A DNA stretch of 64,000 bases, from the NCBI GenBank assembly GCA_963818985.1, contig CAWFUJ010000009.1:369592-433591 (forward strand), given 5' to 3'. The notes under the pieces were generated by a model, which searched no databases, had not been told where the DNA came from, and saw only the letters and a program-made list of their open reading frames with translations. This DNA is from JAFEDN01 sp963818985 (GTDB lineage Bacteria; Pseudomonadota; Gammaproteobacteria; Coxiellales; Coxiellaceae). The translations under genes were made by a program, and so were the position numbers. Below are positions 8,888 through 17,735 of the stretch, piece by piece. The number at the start of each line of letters is the position of its first letter. Position 1 is the stretch's first letter.

Positions 8888-8964
8888 GGTGGGCGTAGCT
8901 CAGTTGGTAGAGCCCCGGATTGTGATTCCGGTTGTCGTGGGTTCGAGCCCCATCGTTCACCCCA
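8888..8964 (+). tRNA. tRNA-His (anticodon GUG)
   Basis: A 77-nt cloverleaf with the extra 5' G (8888) opposite discriminator C, typical of tRNA-His. The acceptor GTGGGCG pairs with CGTTCAC (wobble pairs), the anticodon stem CCGGA/TCCGG encloses TTGTGAT, giving GTG. CCA is encoded. It ends 12 bases before the convergent map stop codon. Confidence 0.95.
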
Positions 8965-8976
8965 AGTTTTCAGTTT

Positions 8977-9747
8977 TTATGCCACGTCTTCATCGCTGCG
9001 GAGAGTTAGAACCTCGCAACCTTGTTCAGTGACTGCTAAAGTGTGTTCCCATTGCGCTGATAATTTGTGATCTTTGGTAATAACCGTCCAATTATCAGGC
9101 ATTATCCGGATATGACGCTTACCAGCATTGATCATTGGCTCGATGGTAAAAGTCATTCCTGATTCTAACATGAGTCCTGTTCCTGGCTGGCCATAATGGA
9201 GGATTTGTGGTTCTTCATGAAAGCCTCGGCCAATACCGTGTCCACAAAACTCACGAACGACAGAATAGCGATTCTTTTCCGCGTGTTCCTGAATGGCAGC
9301 CCCAATATCCCCTAAATGTACCCCCGGTTTTATCATTTTAATTGCCAAGTACAGGCATTCTTGTGTCACTTGCACTAAACGTTGGGCAAAAGGGGCCGTC
9401 ACTCCAACCAAAAACATTTTGCTGGTGTCACCATGATAACCATCTTTTATAACCGTCACATCGACATTAACAATATCGCCGGATTTAAGTTTTTTATCGT
9501 TAGGGATGCCGTGACAAACGACATGATTGACTGAAGTGCATATTGATTTTGGAAAGCCATGATAATTTAATGGCGCAGGGATAGCTTTCTGGGTTTCAGT
9601 GATAAACCCGTGACAAATATCATTTAATTGATTGGTGGTAATACCTGCTTGCACATAAGGTCCAATCATTTCTAATACTTCGGCAGCCAAGCGCCCAGCG
9701 ACTCGCATTTTCTCCAGCTCCTCAGGAGTTTTAATGGTAACGGTCAT
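8977..9747 (-). CDS. map: Methionine aminopeptidase type I
   Basis: A 256-aa cytosolic metallo-aminopeptidase that removes the initiator methionine from nascent proteins. The five metal ligands are visible: Asp in GDIVNVDVTV, Asp in GDTSKMF, His in GHGIGRGFHE, Glu in FTIEPM and Glu in WEHTLAV. Length is near the E. coli enzyme (264 aa). It diverges from rpsB, the usual gammaproteobacterial arrangement, with a 192-base gap that must hold both promoters. Confidence 0.97.
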   Translation of the reverse strand: MTVTIKTPEELEKMRVAGRLAAEVLEMIGPYVQAGITTNQLNDICHGFITETQKAIPAPLNYHGFPKSICTSVNHVVCHGIPNDKKLKSGDIVNVDVTVIKDGYHGDTSKMFLVGVTAPFAQRLVQVTQECLYLAIKMIKPGVHLGDIGAAIQEHAEKNRYSVVREFCGHGIGRGFHEEPQILHYGQPGTGLMLESGMTFTIEPMINAGKRHIRIMPDNWTVITKDHKLSAQWEHTLAVTEQGCEVLTLRSDEDVA

Positions 9748-9939
9748 GCATTCTCCAGCTCAAAAAGCTAGTAGTTTGCCTCAAATTATGCTATAAAGCC
9801 ACCGTTAGAGTTTCTTAGAGTTCTCTATCAATTCACACATCTATCGGCACATAATTTAGGGTGCTGGCTAAAGGCTGGTTAAATTATGGGGTAGATGGAG
9901 GCAGAAGTTTAAACTTCTTAACAACCCGGAGAAAAGACA
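9748..9939. promoter_or_regulatory. map / rpsB divergent control region
   Basis: This 192-base gap holds the promoter of map (leftward) and the promoter plus leader of rpsB (rightward). Notable pieces are TATGCTATAAAG near 9787, a partial direct repeat GCTGGCTAAAG / GCTGGTTAAAT near 9862-9885, and palindrome AAGTTTAAACTT before the rpsB ribosome site. In E. coli S2 represses its own operon through the rpsB leader. I cannot place a convincing -35/-10 pair. Confidence 0.35.
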
Positions 9940-10905
9940 ATGGCTGAAGTGACTATGCGTCAAATGTTAGATGCGGGGGTCCATTTTGGACATCAAACCC
10001 GTTATTGGAATCCTAAAATGGCTCCTTACATATACGGAGCTCGACACAAAATTCATATCATTAATTTAGAAGAAGCTTTACCTCTATTTAGAGAAGCGTT
10101 GAAATTTTTATCTAATATTGCTGCTAATAAAGGCAGAATTTTGTTTGTGGGTACTAAACATGCTGCCAGAGATGTCGTGCGTGAAGAAGCCATCCGCTGT
10201 GGGATGCCTTATGTTAATTATCGTTGGCTAGGCGGAATGCTCACTAACTATAAAACCATTCGTCAATCTATTAAGCGTTTGAAAGAATTAGAAGAATTAC
10301 TCCAAGATCAAAAAGTGATGGGGCGATTGACCAAGAAAGAAATCCAACGATTAATGGGTGAAAAAGATAAATTGAGTGCAGTGATTGAAGGCATAAAAAA
10401 TATGGGCGGATTACCTGATGCCTTATTTATTATCGATGTAGGCCATGAGAAAATTGCCATCCAAGAAGCAAAGCGCTTGAGTATTCCGGTTGTTGGCATC
10501 GTGGATACCAATAATAATCCGACCGTTGTTGATTTCCCCATTCCGGGTAACGATGATGCTTTGCGCGCCATTCGTTTCTATTGCAAATTTTTAGCGGATG
10601 AAATTATTGAAGCGCGCGGAGTCTTAGAATTAGCGCCTGAAAAAGTCGAAGAAACTCAGCCCGTTAAAACTAAAGTGAAGGTCAAAAAAGTCGTCAAGAA
10701 AAAAGCAGAAGATGAAGTTGAATTAGAAGCAGAAGCTGACATTGAAGGTGAAGCAGAAGCAGAGGAGCCAGCGCCCATACCGACTAAAGCGACAGCTAAG
10801 AAAAAACCAGCAGTGACGAAAAAATCCAGCGCGAATGCACCCACTGAAAAGAAAGCTGAAAAACCTGGTTCTAAGAAAAAGCACAGCAAAGCTGAGGAAG
10901 AATAA
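9940..10905 (+). CDS. rpsB: 30S ribosomal protein S2 with C-terminal extension
   Basis: A 321-aa S2; the E. coli protein has 241. Residues 1 to about 235 are canonical (MRQMLDAGVHFGHQTRYWNP, YVNYRWLGGMLTNYKT, VGIVDTNNNP). The remaining ~85 residues are low-complexity, with alternating Lys-rich, Glu/Ala-rich and Pro/Lys-rich blocks like a histone-H1 tail. S2 sits between head and body of the small subunit and recruits S1. A CGGAG-type ribosome site precedes the ATG. tsf follows after 3 bases. Confidence 0.97.
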   Translation: MAEVTMRQMLDAGVHFGHQTRYWNPKMAPYIYGARHKIHIINLEEALPLFREALKFLSNIAANKGRILFVGTKHAARDVVREEAIRCGMPYVNYRWLGGMLTNYKTIRQSIKRLKELEELLQDQKVMGRLTKKEIQRLMGEKDKLSAVIEGIKNMGGLPDALFIIDVGHEKIAIQEAKRLSIPVVGIVDTNNNPTVVDFPIPGNDDALRAIRFYCKFLADEIIEARGVLELAPEKVEETQPVKTKVKVKKVVKKKAEDEVELEAEADIEGEAEAEEPAPIPTKATAKKKPAVTKKSSANAPTEKKAEKPGSKKKHSKAEEE

Positions 10906-10908
10906 TTT

Positions 10909-11793
10909 ATGACAACAATTACAGCAGCCATGGTGAAAGAACTACGTGAACGTACTGGCGCAGGGATGATGGAATGCAAGAAAGCCCTCGAAGCAGCTCA
11001 TGGTGATATTGAGGCGGCCATTGATGCCATGCGCGCCAGTGGTCAAGCGAAAGCTGCAAAACGTGCTGGAAAAATTGCTGCGGAAGGCTTAGTCATCATT
11101 CGCACCGATAAAAATCAGCAAAATGCCTGTCTGGTTGAAGTAAATTGTGAAACCGACTTTGTCGCTCGCAGTGACCAATTTGCAGAATTTGTTCAAACAG
11201 TCGCTGATCATTGTTTAAAGGCGAAAGCGCAAACCTTAGAAGAATTATTACAGTTACCATTGAGTTCGGGCCAGGAAAGTATTGAAAAAGCTCGTCAAGA
11301 ATTGGTGACTAAAATCGGTGAAAACGTGCAAATTCGGCGAATGGCTTCCCTGAGTTCTGAGCAGGGAATTATTGGCAGTTATTTGCATGGCAACCGCATT
11401 GGGGTATTGGTTTCAATTAATAAAAAAGAGCTCGAATTAGCTAAAGATTTAGCTATGCATATCGCAGCGACCAATCCGCAAGCGATTGATGCAGATCAAG
11501 TGCCGGCCGAAATCATTCATCGTGAGCGCGAAATTTTTATTGCTCAATCTAAGGAAAGTGGTAAGCCGGACAACATCATTGAGAAAATGGTCAGTGGCCG
11601 GATTGCTAAATTTTTAAAAGAAATTTGTTTAGTGGATCAACCCTTTATAAAAGATCAGGAGCAAACGATTGGCACGTTATTAAAAGCCCGACAAGCCCAA
11701 GTGCTTGCATTTGTGCGTTTTGAAGTGGGTGAAGGCATTGAAAAAGAAGTCAAAGACTTTGCAGCGGAAGTGAAATCACAACTGGAAGGATAA
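10909..11793 (+). CDS. tsf: Elongation factor Ts
   Basis: A 294-aa guanine-nucleotide exchange factor for EF-Tu. The family opening (MVKELRERTGAGMMECKKAL) is the UBA-like EF-Tu-binding domain; CETDFVARSDQF is the diagnostic core motif, and the AATNPQAI region is conserved. It sits 3 bases after rpsB and 3 bases before pyrH, as part of the same operon. Confidence 0.97.
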   Translation: MTTITAAMVKELRERTGAGMMECKKALEAAHGDIEAAIDAMRASGQAKAAKRAGKIAAEGLVIIRTDKNQQNACLVEVNCETDFVARSDQFAEFVQTVADHCLKAKAQTLEELLQLPLSSGQESIEKARQELVTKIGENVQIRRMASLSSEQGIIGSYLHGNRIGVLVSINKKELELAKDLAMHIAATNPQAIDADQVPAEIIHREREIFIAQSKESGKPDNIIEKMVSGRIAKFLKEICLVDQPFIKDQEQTIGTLLKARQAQVLAFVRFEVGEGIEKEVKDFAAEVKSQLEG

Positions 11794-11796
11794 CTT

Positions 11797-12540
11797 ATGA
11801 CCAGCGGACGACAACCCATTTATCGACGGATTTTATTGAAAATGAGTGGAGAGGCACTCATGGGTGGTGGTACGCATACGATTGAACCTCAAGTATTAGA
11901 TAGAATGGCTAAAGAAGTAGGGGAAATTTATCAATTGGGTGTGCAAATAGGGATTGTGGTGGGCGGTGGAAATTTTTTTCGCGGCGTGACTGTATCTGAA
12001 GCAGGAATAGATCGTATCACCGGTGATCACATGGGCATGCTCGCCACTTTAATTAATGCACTGGCTATGCGCGATGCTTTTGAGCGCTCAGGCTTACCCG
12101 TACGCATATTATCTGCTATTCCAATGAGCGGGATGGTGGATTACTTTAATCGCCGAAAAGCCATTCATCATTTACAGCAGGGCCGCGTGGTTATTTTTGC
12201 TGCTGGCACTGGCAATCCTTTAGTCACCACTGATTCAGCTGCTAGTTTGCGCGGTATTGAAATTGAAGCAGATGTGGTCTTAAAGGCGACGCAGGTCGAC
12301 GGTATTTACTCTGCAGATCCCGCTCGTCATCCTGGCGCAACTCGTTATGAGCATTTAACCTATCAGGAAGCTCTAGAAAAGGAGTTGGCGGTGATGGACT
12401 TAGCAGCTTTTTGCCAATGCCGCGATCACAATATGCCATTATGTGTATTCAACATGCAAAAACCTGGTGCTTTACTGCGGGTCATAACCGGACAAATTGA
12501 AGGCACTCACGTGACTAATGAACAGGAGTTAACTTCATGA
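11797..12540 (+). CDS. pyrH: Uridylate kinase
   Basis: A 247-aa UMP kinase of the amino-acid-kinase fold, making UDP from UMP. Motifs: LKMSGEALMGG (phosphate-binding), VVGGGNFFRG, DHMGMLATLINALAM, and AAGTGNPLVTTDSAA. Length matches the family (~241). The stop overlaps the frr start by 4 bases (ATGA), so translation is coupled. Confidence 0.97.
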   Translation: MTSGRQPIYRRILLKMSGEALMGGGTHTIEPQVLDRMAKEVGEIYQLGVQIGIVVGGGNFFRGVTVSEAGIDRITGDHMGMLATLINALAMRDAFERSGLPVRILSAIPMSGMVDYFNRRKAIHHLQQGRVVIFAAGTGNPLVTTDSAASLRGIEIEADVVLKATQVDGIYSADPARHPGATRYEHLTYQEALEKELAVMDLAAFCQCRDHNMPLCVFNMQKPGALLRVITGQIEGTHVTNEQELTS

Positions 12541-13094
12541 GTGATCAAATTATTCCTCAAGCTGAAATACGGATGAAGAAAAGTTTGCAAATGCTCCAAG
12601 AAAATTTTGCCAAATTAAGAACGGGCAGAGCTCATCCCAGTATTTTAGATAGTGTTCGAGTTGAATATTATCAGCAACAAGTGCCCTTGAATCAAGTTGC
12701 CAATGTGGCGATTGAGAATTCACGGACATTGGCGGTAACTCCTTATGAAAAAGACATGGTGGCGAAAGTAGAAAAGGCGATTCGTAGCGCAGATTTAGGT
12801 TTAAATCCTAGCGCCATGGGGATGTTAATTCGAGTCCCTTTACCGCCGTTGAATGAAGAACGTCGTAAAGAATTAGTGCGAGTAGTAAAAGAGGAAGCTG
12901 AACAAGCACGAGTTGCAATACGTAATATTCGTCGTGATGTCAATCAAGAATTTAAAAACTTACTCAAAGATAAAAAAATTAGTGAAGATGAGGAACGCCG
13001 GGCTTCAACCCGTATTCAAAAATTAACTGATCAGTACATCGGAAAAATTGATCAATTGGCGGGTGAGAAAGAAAAAGAGCTGATGGCCGTTTAA
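12537..13094 (+). CDS. frr: Ribosome recycling factor
   Basis: A 185-aa protein, exactly the usual RRF length. With EF-G it splits post-termination ribosomes. The helical-bundle ends (KSLQMLQENFAKLRTGRAHP, RRDVNQEFKNLLKDKKISED) and the central beta domain (VPLNQVANVAIENSRTLAV) are intact. In most gammaproteobacteria dxr comes next; here uppS follows after 5 bases. Confidence 0.97.
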   Translation: MSDQIIPQAEIRMKKSLQMLQENFAKLRTGRAHPSILDSVRVEYYQQQVPLNQVANVAIENSRTLAVTPYEKDMVAKVEKAIRSADLGLNPSAMGMLIRVPLPPLNEERRKELVRVVKEEAEQARVAIRNIRRDVNQEFKNLLKDKKISEDEERRASTRIQKLTDQYIGKIDQLAGEKEKELMAV

Positions 13095-13099
13095 TAAGA

Positions 13100-13840
13100 A
13101 TGAGATCAATCGATTACCAATTAAAGCATGTCGCGATAGTCATGGACGGTAATGGAAGATGGGCTCGACAACGATTGTTGCCAAGAGTGGCTGGACATCG
13201 TGCCGGGGCCATGGCGGTACGTAAGGCGGTTGAATTCGCTGCAGAGCAAAATTTAAAAGCATTAACTTTGTTTGCTCTAAGTGTGGAAAATTTCCATTGC
13301 CGGCCAACTCGCGAAGTGCAATTATTGTTGAAATTATTTCTAGAATCATTACAAAATAATTTAAAAGAATTAAGGGAGAAGAATATTCGCTTACGGGTTA
13401 TTGGAGATCGCAGTCCTTTCGATGAGAGTTTACTTAATCAAATAGATTATAGTGAGCAATCTACCAGCACTAATACGGGGTTACAATTGGTGATGGCGAT
13501 TAATTACAGTGGACGCTGGGATATCACTCAAGCTGCGCGAAAATTGGCAGCCCAGGTATCTCATCAACAATTGTCAATTGCTGATATCACGCCGGAGCTT
13601 TTTCAACAACAATTATGTTTACCCGATTTACCTGAACCGGATTTATTAATTCGTACCAGTGGTGAGCAACGCATCAGTAATTTTATGTTGTGGCAATTTG
13701 CTTACACAGAAATGTTTTTCACTGATTTATATTGGCCTGATTTTGATGCAAAAGCATTTCAACTTGCTTTAGATTTTTATTATTCGAAACAACGACGATT
13801 TGGTCGTACTTCTGAACAGCTTGAGACCCAATATGCTTAA
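13100..13840 (+). CDS. uppS: Undecaprenyl diphosphate synthase
   Basis: A 246-aa cis-prenyltransferase that makes the C55 lipid carrier for peptidoglycan and surface glycans. The catalytic opening HVAIVMDGNGRWARQR, FALSVENFHCRP and the late LPEPDLLIRTSGEQRISNF are all present. One residue differs from the more common TSGE-xRxSNF-LW spacing only slightly. Its last 8 bases overlap the proposed cdsA start. Confidence 0.96.
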   Translation: MRSIDYQLKHVAIVMDGNGRWARQRLLPRVAGHRAGAMAVRKAVEFAAEQNLKALTLFALSVENFHCRPTREVQLLLKLFLESLQNNLKELREKNIRLRVIGDRSPFDESLLNQIDYSEQSTSTNTGLQLVMAINYSGRWDITQAARKLAAQVSHQQLSIADITPELFQQQLCLPDLPEPDLLIRTSGEQRISNFMLWQFAYTEMFFTDLYWPDFDAKAFQLALDFYYSKQRRFGRTSEQLETQYA

Positions 13841-14633
13841 ATCTCGAACGCTGACAGCCACGATTTTAATCTTGTTTATTTTAATCCTGACCTGGCTATT
13901 ACCTGCGCCAATTTTCGCGGTCGCCGTGACGATATTCTATATTGCTGCGGCTTGGGAATGGAGCGGACTGGCTAGTCTGCGTTCAATTCCTCTGCGTTTG
14001 GCGTATATTATCGTGGTTTTATTAACTATAACCCTGTGTTATTTTGTTGCGCCTATTTGGATATTTAGTGTAGCCATTATTATTTGGTTATGGGCAGCTA
14101 TGGCTACTTATACTTTCGAACGAGAAGGTTTGGCATTAGGTTTCCAACAGCCATTCATTAAAGGCTTATGTGGAATAGCTATGTTGGCAGCTTGTTGGAA
14201 AGGGGTTACCGTACTACAAGCGACTTCACCCTTATGGTTTATGATGGCTTTATTGTTAATCTGGCTAGTCGATACAGGTGCTTATTTTGCTGGCAGACGC
14301 TGGGGAAAACATGCGTTAGCGCCCCGCATTAGTCCAAAAAAAACTTGGGAAGGTTTATGGGGAGGAGTTTTTGCCACGTTTGTTATTATGATGCTGACGA
14401 GTTTATTTTTACCGATGACTCATCTGCAACGATTGTTATTCATGTTATTAATATTAATTAGTATCTTGTTTGCAGTAGTGGGAGATTTATTCGTTAGTTT
14501 ATTAAAACGTCATATTGGCATCAAGGACAGCGGTATTTTATTACCTGGACATGGTGGATTTTTGGATAGATTAGATAGTACGATAAGCACGATGCCATTT
14601 TTTGCATTGGGGTTTTTACTTTTAAAACTTTAG
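13833..14633 (+). CDS. cdsA: Phosphatidate cytidylyltransferase
   Basis: A 266-aa integral membrane enzyme making CDP-diacylglycerol from phosphatidic acid and CTP. The start at 13833 (inside the uppS stop region) begins just before the first membrane helix; a frame start at 13800 adds 11 residues deep inside uppS. Seven or eight hydrophobic helices are visible, and the CdsA signature near the end (LLKRHIGIKDSGILLPGHGG) is intact. rseP, normally next, is absent: bamA follows after 28 bases. Confidence 0.94.
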   Translation: MLKSRTLTATILILFILILTWLLPAPIFAVAVTIFYIAAAWEWSGLASLRSIPLRLAYIIVVLLTITLCYFVAPIWIFSVAIIIWLWAAMATYTFEREGLALGFQQPFIKGLCGIAMLAACWKGVTVLQATSPLWFMMALLLIWLVDTGAYFAGRRWGKHALAPRISPKKTWEGLWGGVFATFVIMMLTSLFLPMTHLQRLLFMLLILISILFAVVGDLFVSLLKRHIGIKDSGILLPGHGGFLDRLDSTISTMPFFALGFLLLKL

Positions 14634-14661
14634 TTGACCTTAAGAGAAAGAGACGTATTTT

Positions 14662-17025
14662 GTGAAAAATATTTTTAAAAACATAATTTGGATCTTTGGT
14701 TTAATTTTTGCCATTCAGTTGGCTTCCGCAGATAGTTTTGTAGTCAAACAAATCAAAGTAGTGGGATTACAAAGGGTCCAAGAAAGTACCGTTCTCAGCT
14801 ATATACCCGTGCATATAGGTCAAACAATTACGACTGAAGATACCATTAATATCCTTAAATCCCTGTACAAAACTGGATTTTTTACTAACGCTAGCTTATC
14901 TCGTCAAGGGGATACCCTGGTGATCAAAGTGTCTGAGCGCCCTACCATCGGCTTAATTTTAGTCGAGGGCAATAAAGAATTTACCGATAAGCAATTATTT
15001 CCTGTGTTAAAAGATTTAGGAGTGGTGGAAGGATCGACCTATGATGTTTCCAAAATCAATGCGATTACTCAAGGGTTGCTCGATCAATATCATGAATTAG
15101 GCTATTATGCGGCTGAAGTCAAAACCGTGGCTACGCCGGAACCTCGGAATCGTGTGGCCATAAAGATTTATGTGAAAGAAGGGCCAATTGCAAAAATCCG
15201 TCATATTCAATTTATTGGTAATCATGTTTTTACCCAAAAACAACTCGTACATACTTTTACTTCTAGAGTGACTTCGTGGTGGCGGTTTACGTTCCTGACT
15301 AATAATGATCGCTATTCCAAAACTCAATTAGCTAAAGATTTAGACCAGCTGCGCGAGTTCTATTTCAATCATGGCTATTTGCGATTTGAGGTTGTCAATC
15401 AAAATGTGGTTATTTCACCAGATAATAAATCAGTGGATATTTTGATAACCGTTAGTGAAGGACCTGTTTATACCTTAAGTGGGTTTGATATTCAGGGTTC
15501 ATCGGCCCCTTATGCCGCTTCTTATGCAGCTGATTATACTTATCTAAACAAAAATATCTTATTGAAGTCTGGAAAGGTTTTTTCTCGCCAAACTATGCTA
15601 AATACTTCCGAAATGATCCGCGTTTATTTTGCGAGTAAAGGCCATGCCTTTCCGGTGATTAATGCTGATCCGCGTCTGGATGATGCAAAGCGTGAAGTAT
15701 TCATTGTTTTTGATGTGAATCCTGGTCCAATCAGCTACGTACGCAATATTGAAATTTCGGGCAATCCTCGAACGGATGACAGGGCTTTACGTAATCGTAT
15801 CACTCAAATGGAATCGGCTCCGTACTCGTTGATCGATGTCGAACAATCAAAGGCGCGCATGGCTTATTTGCCTTATATCAGCAATGTTTCTGTCGATACC
15901 ATACCGGTGCCTGGCATTCCTGATCAAGTCGATTTAAATTATCGTATAAAAGAAGTGAGTGCCGGTAAAGCCAGTATTCAAGGAGGGTATTCAACTTCGG
16001 ATGGATGGGTTTATGGTGCCAGTTTAACTGAACCAAATTTATTGGGTACTGGAAAATATGGAGCCCTTCAATTTAGCGCCAGCGACTTTCAAAAAAGCTA
16101 TTCATTATCTTACGTAGATCCATATTATACTTGGTATGGAATTAGCCGCGGCATCACTATATTTTCTAATATTACCACGCCTTCCACTAATTTGAATTAT
16201 GCCAGTTATTCTATGGATGGTTACGGCGCTGCCGTCACTTATGGAATTCCGGTCTCGTTAAATAATCGCATTAACTTAGGTTACGGCTATACCTATATTG
16301 TTTTACATGATGTCCACGGTAATTTTACTTCGCCGACCATTACTGATTTTGTCAAAGATCATCCTGGTCCGTATAATCAATTTAAACTAACAGCCAGTTG
16401 GGCGTATAGTACCTTGAACCGAGCCGTTGCACCGACCACAGGGTTTAGTCAATTACTCGGTTTAGAATTAGGCGTGCCGATCATTAAAAGTAGTTTAGGT
16501 TATTATAAAATAACTGAAGAAGTTCGTTATTTCCGTCCTTTGGGCTTTGGCTTCATTTTTAATCCGCATGCTTCTATAGGCTTCGGTGGCGGTTATGGCA
16601 ATATCAACACATTACCTTTCTTTTATAATTTTTATGCAGGCGGTATTGAAACTTTGCCTGGCTTTGCGCCAAATAGTTTAGGCCCGCAAAATCCATTGCA
16701 AAAAGGAGCGGCTTTAGGCGGTAATTTACGCTTGTTAGGGGGGGCCAATCTTATACTGCCCACTATATTCACTGAAAAAGTGCGGACCGCACTGACGTTT
16801 AATGCAGGTAACGTATGGGAAACCGATCATATTGCTGGAGGCAACCAACCTAACCAAGTCTTTTATGAGGATATCTCTTTAAACAACGTACGCATGTCGG
16901 CGGGAATTCTGGTAATATGGTATTCGCCTCTAGGGCCGCTGCAATTTAGTGTAGCTCAAGCAATTAATTCTAAATCGAGAGATCAACTCGATATGTTTGG
17001 CTTTATCATGGGCGCAAGCATATGA
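14662..17025 (+). CDS. bamA: Outer membrane protein assembly factor BamA
   Basis: A 787-aa Omp85 protein that inserts beta-barrels into the outer membrane. It starts at GTG after AAGAGAAAGAG, then a signal peptide ending LASA (about residue 22). Five POTRA domains span about residues 24-420, and a 16-strand barrel fills the rest, including GNLRLLGGANLILP. The protein ends in GASI; most BamA proteins end in an aromatic residue as part of the C-terminal beta-signal, so the terminal Ile is slightly unusual. It is followed by skp, the normal neighbour. Confidence 0.96.
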   Translation: MKNIFKNIIWIFGLIFAIQLASADSFVVKQIKVVGLQRVQESTVLSYIPVHIGQTITTEDTINILKSLYKTGFFTNASLSRQGDTLVIKVSERPTIGLILVEGNKEFTDKQLFPVLKDLGVVEGSTYDVSKINAITQGLLDQYHELGYYAAEVKTVATPEPRNRVAIKIYVKEGPIAKIRHIQFIGNHVFTQKQLVHTFTSRVTSWWRFTFLTNNDRYSKTQLAKDLDQLREFYFNHGYLRFEVVNQNVVISPDNKSVDILITVSEGPVYTLSGFDIQGSSAPYAASYAADYTYLNKNILLKSGKVFSRQTMLNTSEMIRVYFASKGHAFPVINADPRLDDAKREVFIVFDVNPGPISYVRNIEISGNPRTDDRALRNRITQMESAPYSLIDVEQSKARMAYLPYISNVSVDTIPVPGIPDQVDLNYRIKEVSAGKASIQGGYSTSDGWVYGASLTEPNLLGTGKYGALQFSASDFQKSYSLSYVDPYYTWYGISRGITIFSNITTPSTNLNYASYSMDGYGAAVTYGIPVSLNNRINLGYGYTYIVLHDVHGNFTSPTITDFVKDHPGPYNQFKLTASWAYSTLNRAVAPTTGFSQLLGLELGVPIIKSSLGYYKITEEVRYFRPLGFGFIFNPHASIGFGGGYGNINTLPFFYNFYAGGIETLPGFAPNSLGPQNPLQKGAALGGNLRLLGGANLILPTIFTEKVRTALTFNAGNVWETDHIAGGNQPNQVFYEDISLNNVRMSAGILVIWYSPLGPLQFSVAQAINSKSRDQLDMFGFIMGASI

Positions 17026-17086
17026 TAGGGCCATTGGGTATGCAAACAATCTTGTTTGCTGAGTTTGTTAAACTGGAGGAAAATGT

Positions 17087-17593
17087 ATGAAACGTTTATG
17101 GTGTGTGTTAGGTATTTGTTTAGCGACCTTGTGGTCGATGAATAGTTTAGCTGGAACAGTAGCTGTGATTGATATGCAGCAAATTTTCCAAAACTCTAAG
17201 CAAGTCAAGTTAATTAATGATGGTTTAGAAAAACAATTTGCTTCTCAAAAATCAAATGTTGATAATCTCGGTAAAGAATTGCAAAAAAATATTGATAAAT
17301 TTAAAAAAGATGAAGCAGTCATGGATCAGAAAGCGGCTGAAAACTTAAAAACTACGATTCGTGACCAAGAGCAAAAATTACAGCAGCAACAAACCGATCT
17401 TCAACGTCAGTTATTTGAAGCGCAAAATAAGGCGATGACTCAGTTCCTAGATAAAATCAAGAGTATTGTTAAAAACATGTCGGGTGGTCAAAATTTTGAT
17501 GTGGTATTGCCAAAGAATGCTCTGCTTTACGCTAAAGAAAATTTAGATATTACCAATCAAGTAATGTCTACTTTAGATAAGGAAAAATCGTAA
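17087..17593 (+). CDS. skp: Periplasmic chaperone Skp/OmpH
   Basis: A 168-aa protein with a signal peptide (MKRLWCVLGICLATLWSMNS, cleaved near LAG). The mature part starts VAVIDMQQIFQNS, the beta-strand of the family, and then forms the long charged helical arms rich in Gln/Lys (residues ~45-125) before a C-terminal beta segment. Skp trimers hold unfolded outer-membrane proteins for BamA. A good ribosome site (TGGAGG) precedes the ATG. Confidence 0.92.
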   Translation: MKRLWCVLGICLATLWSMNSLAGTVAVIDMQQIFQNSKQVKLINDGLEKQFASQKSNVDNLGKELQKNIDKFKKDEAVMDQKAAENLKTTIRDQEQKLQQQQTDLQRQLFEAQNKAMTQFLDKIKSIVKNMSGGQNFDVVLPKNALLYAKENLDITNQVMSTLDKEKS

Positions 17594-17601
17594 AATATCT
17601 A

Positions 17602-17710
17602 CGTCATACCGTGGCTTGACCCCGGTATCTAGGAATCTTGTGCGGTTCTCTGGATCCCGCGATCAAGTCGCGGGATGACAAAATAGTGTCCCCCGAGGGA
17701 GAGGGGATTA
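17602..17710. repeat. Palindromic repeats between skp and lpxD
   Basis: Two elements are abutted. First comes a copy of the CATCCCGCGG-type family (ACGTCATACCGTGGCTTGAC, then ATCCCGCGATCAAGTCGCGGGATGA split by a loop). Second is a short CCCCGAGGGAGAGGGG module related to those at 28966 and 42975. The 142-base gap between skp and lpxD is otherwise featureless. Confidence 0.7.
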
Positions 17711-17735
17711 ACGAGAAAAATTCGAGAAAAATATC

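Noticed and set aside
9748..9939. Exact -10/-35 assignment for rpsB
   Set aside because: TATGCT and TATAAA are present but no -35 box lies at proper spacing; only the region is annotated.
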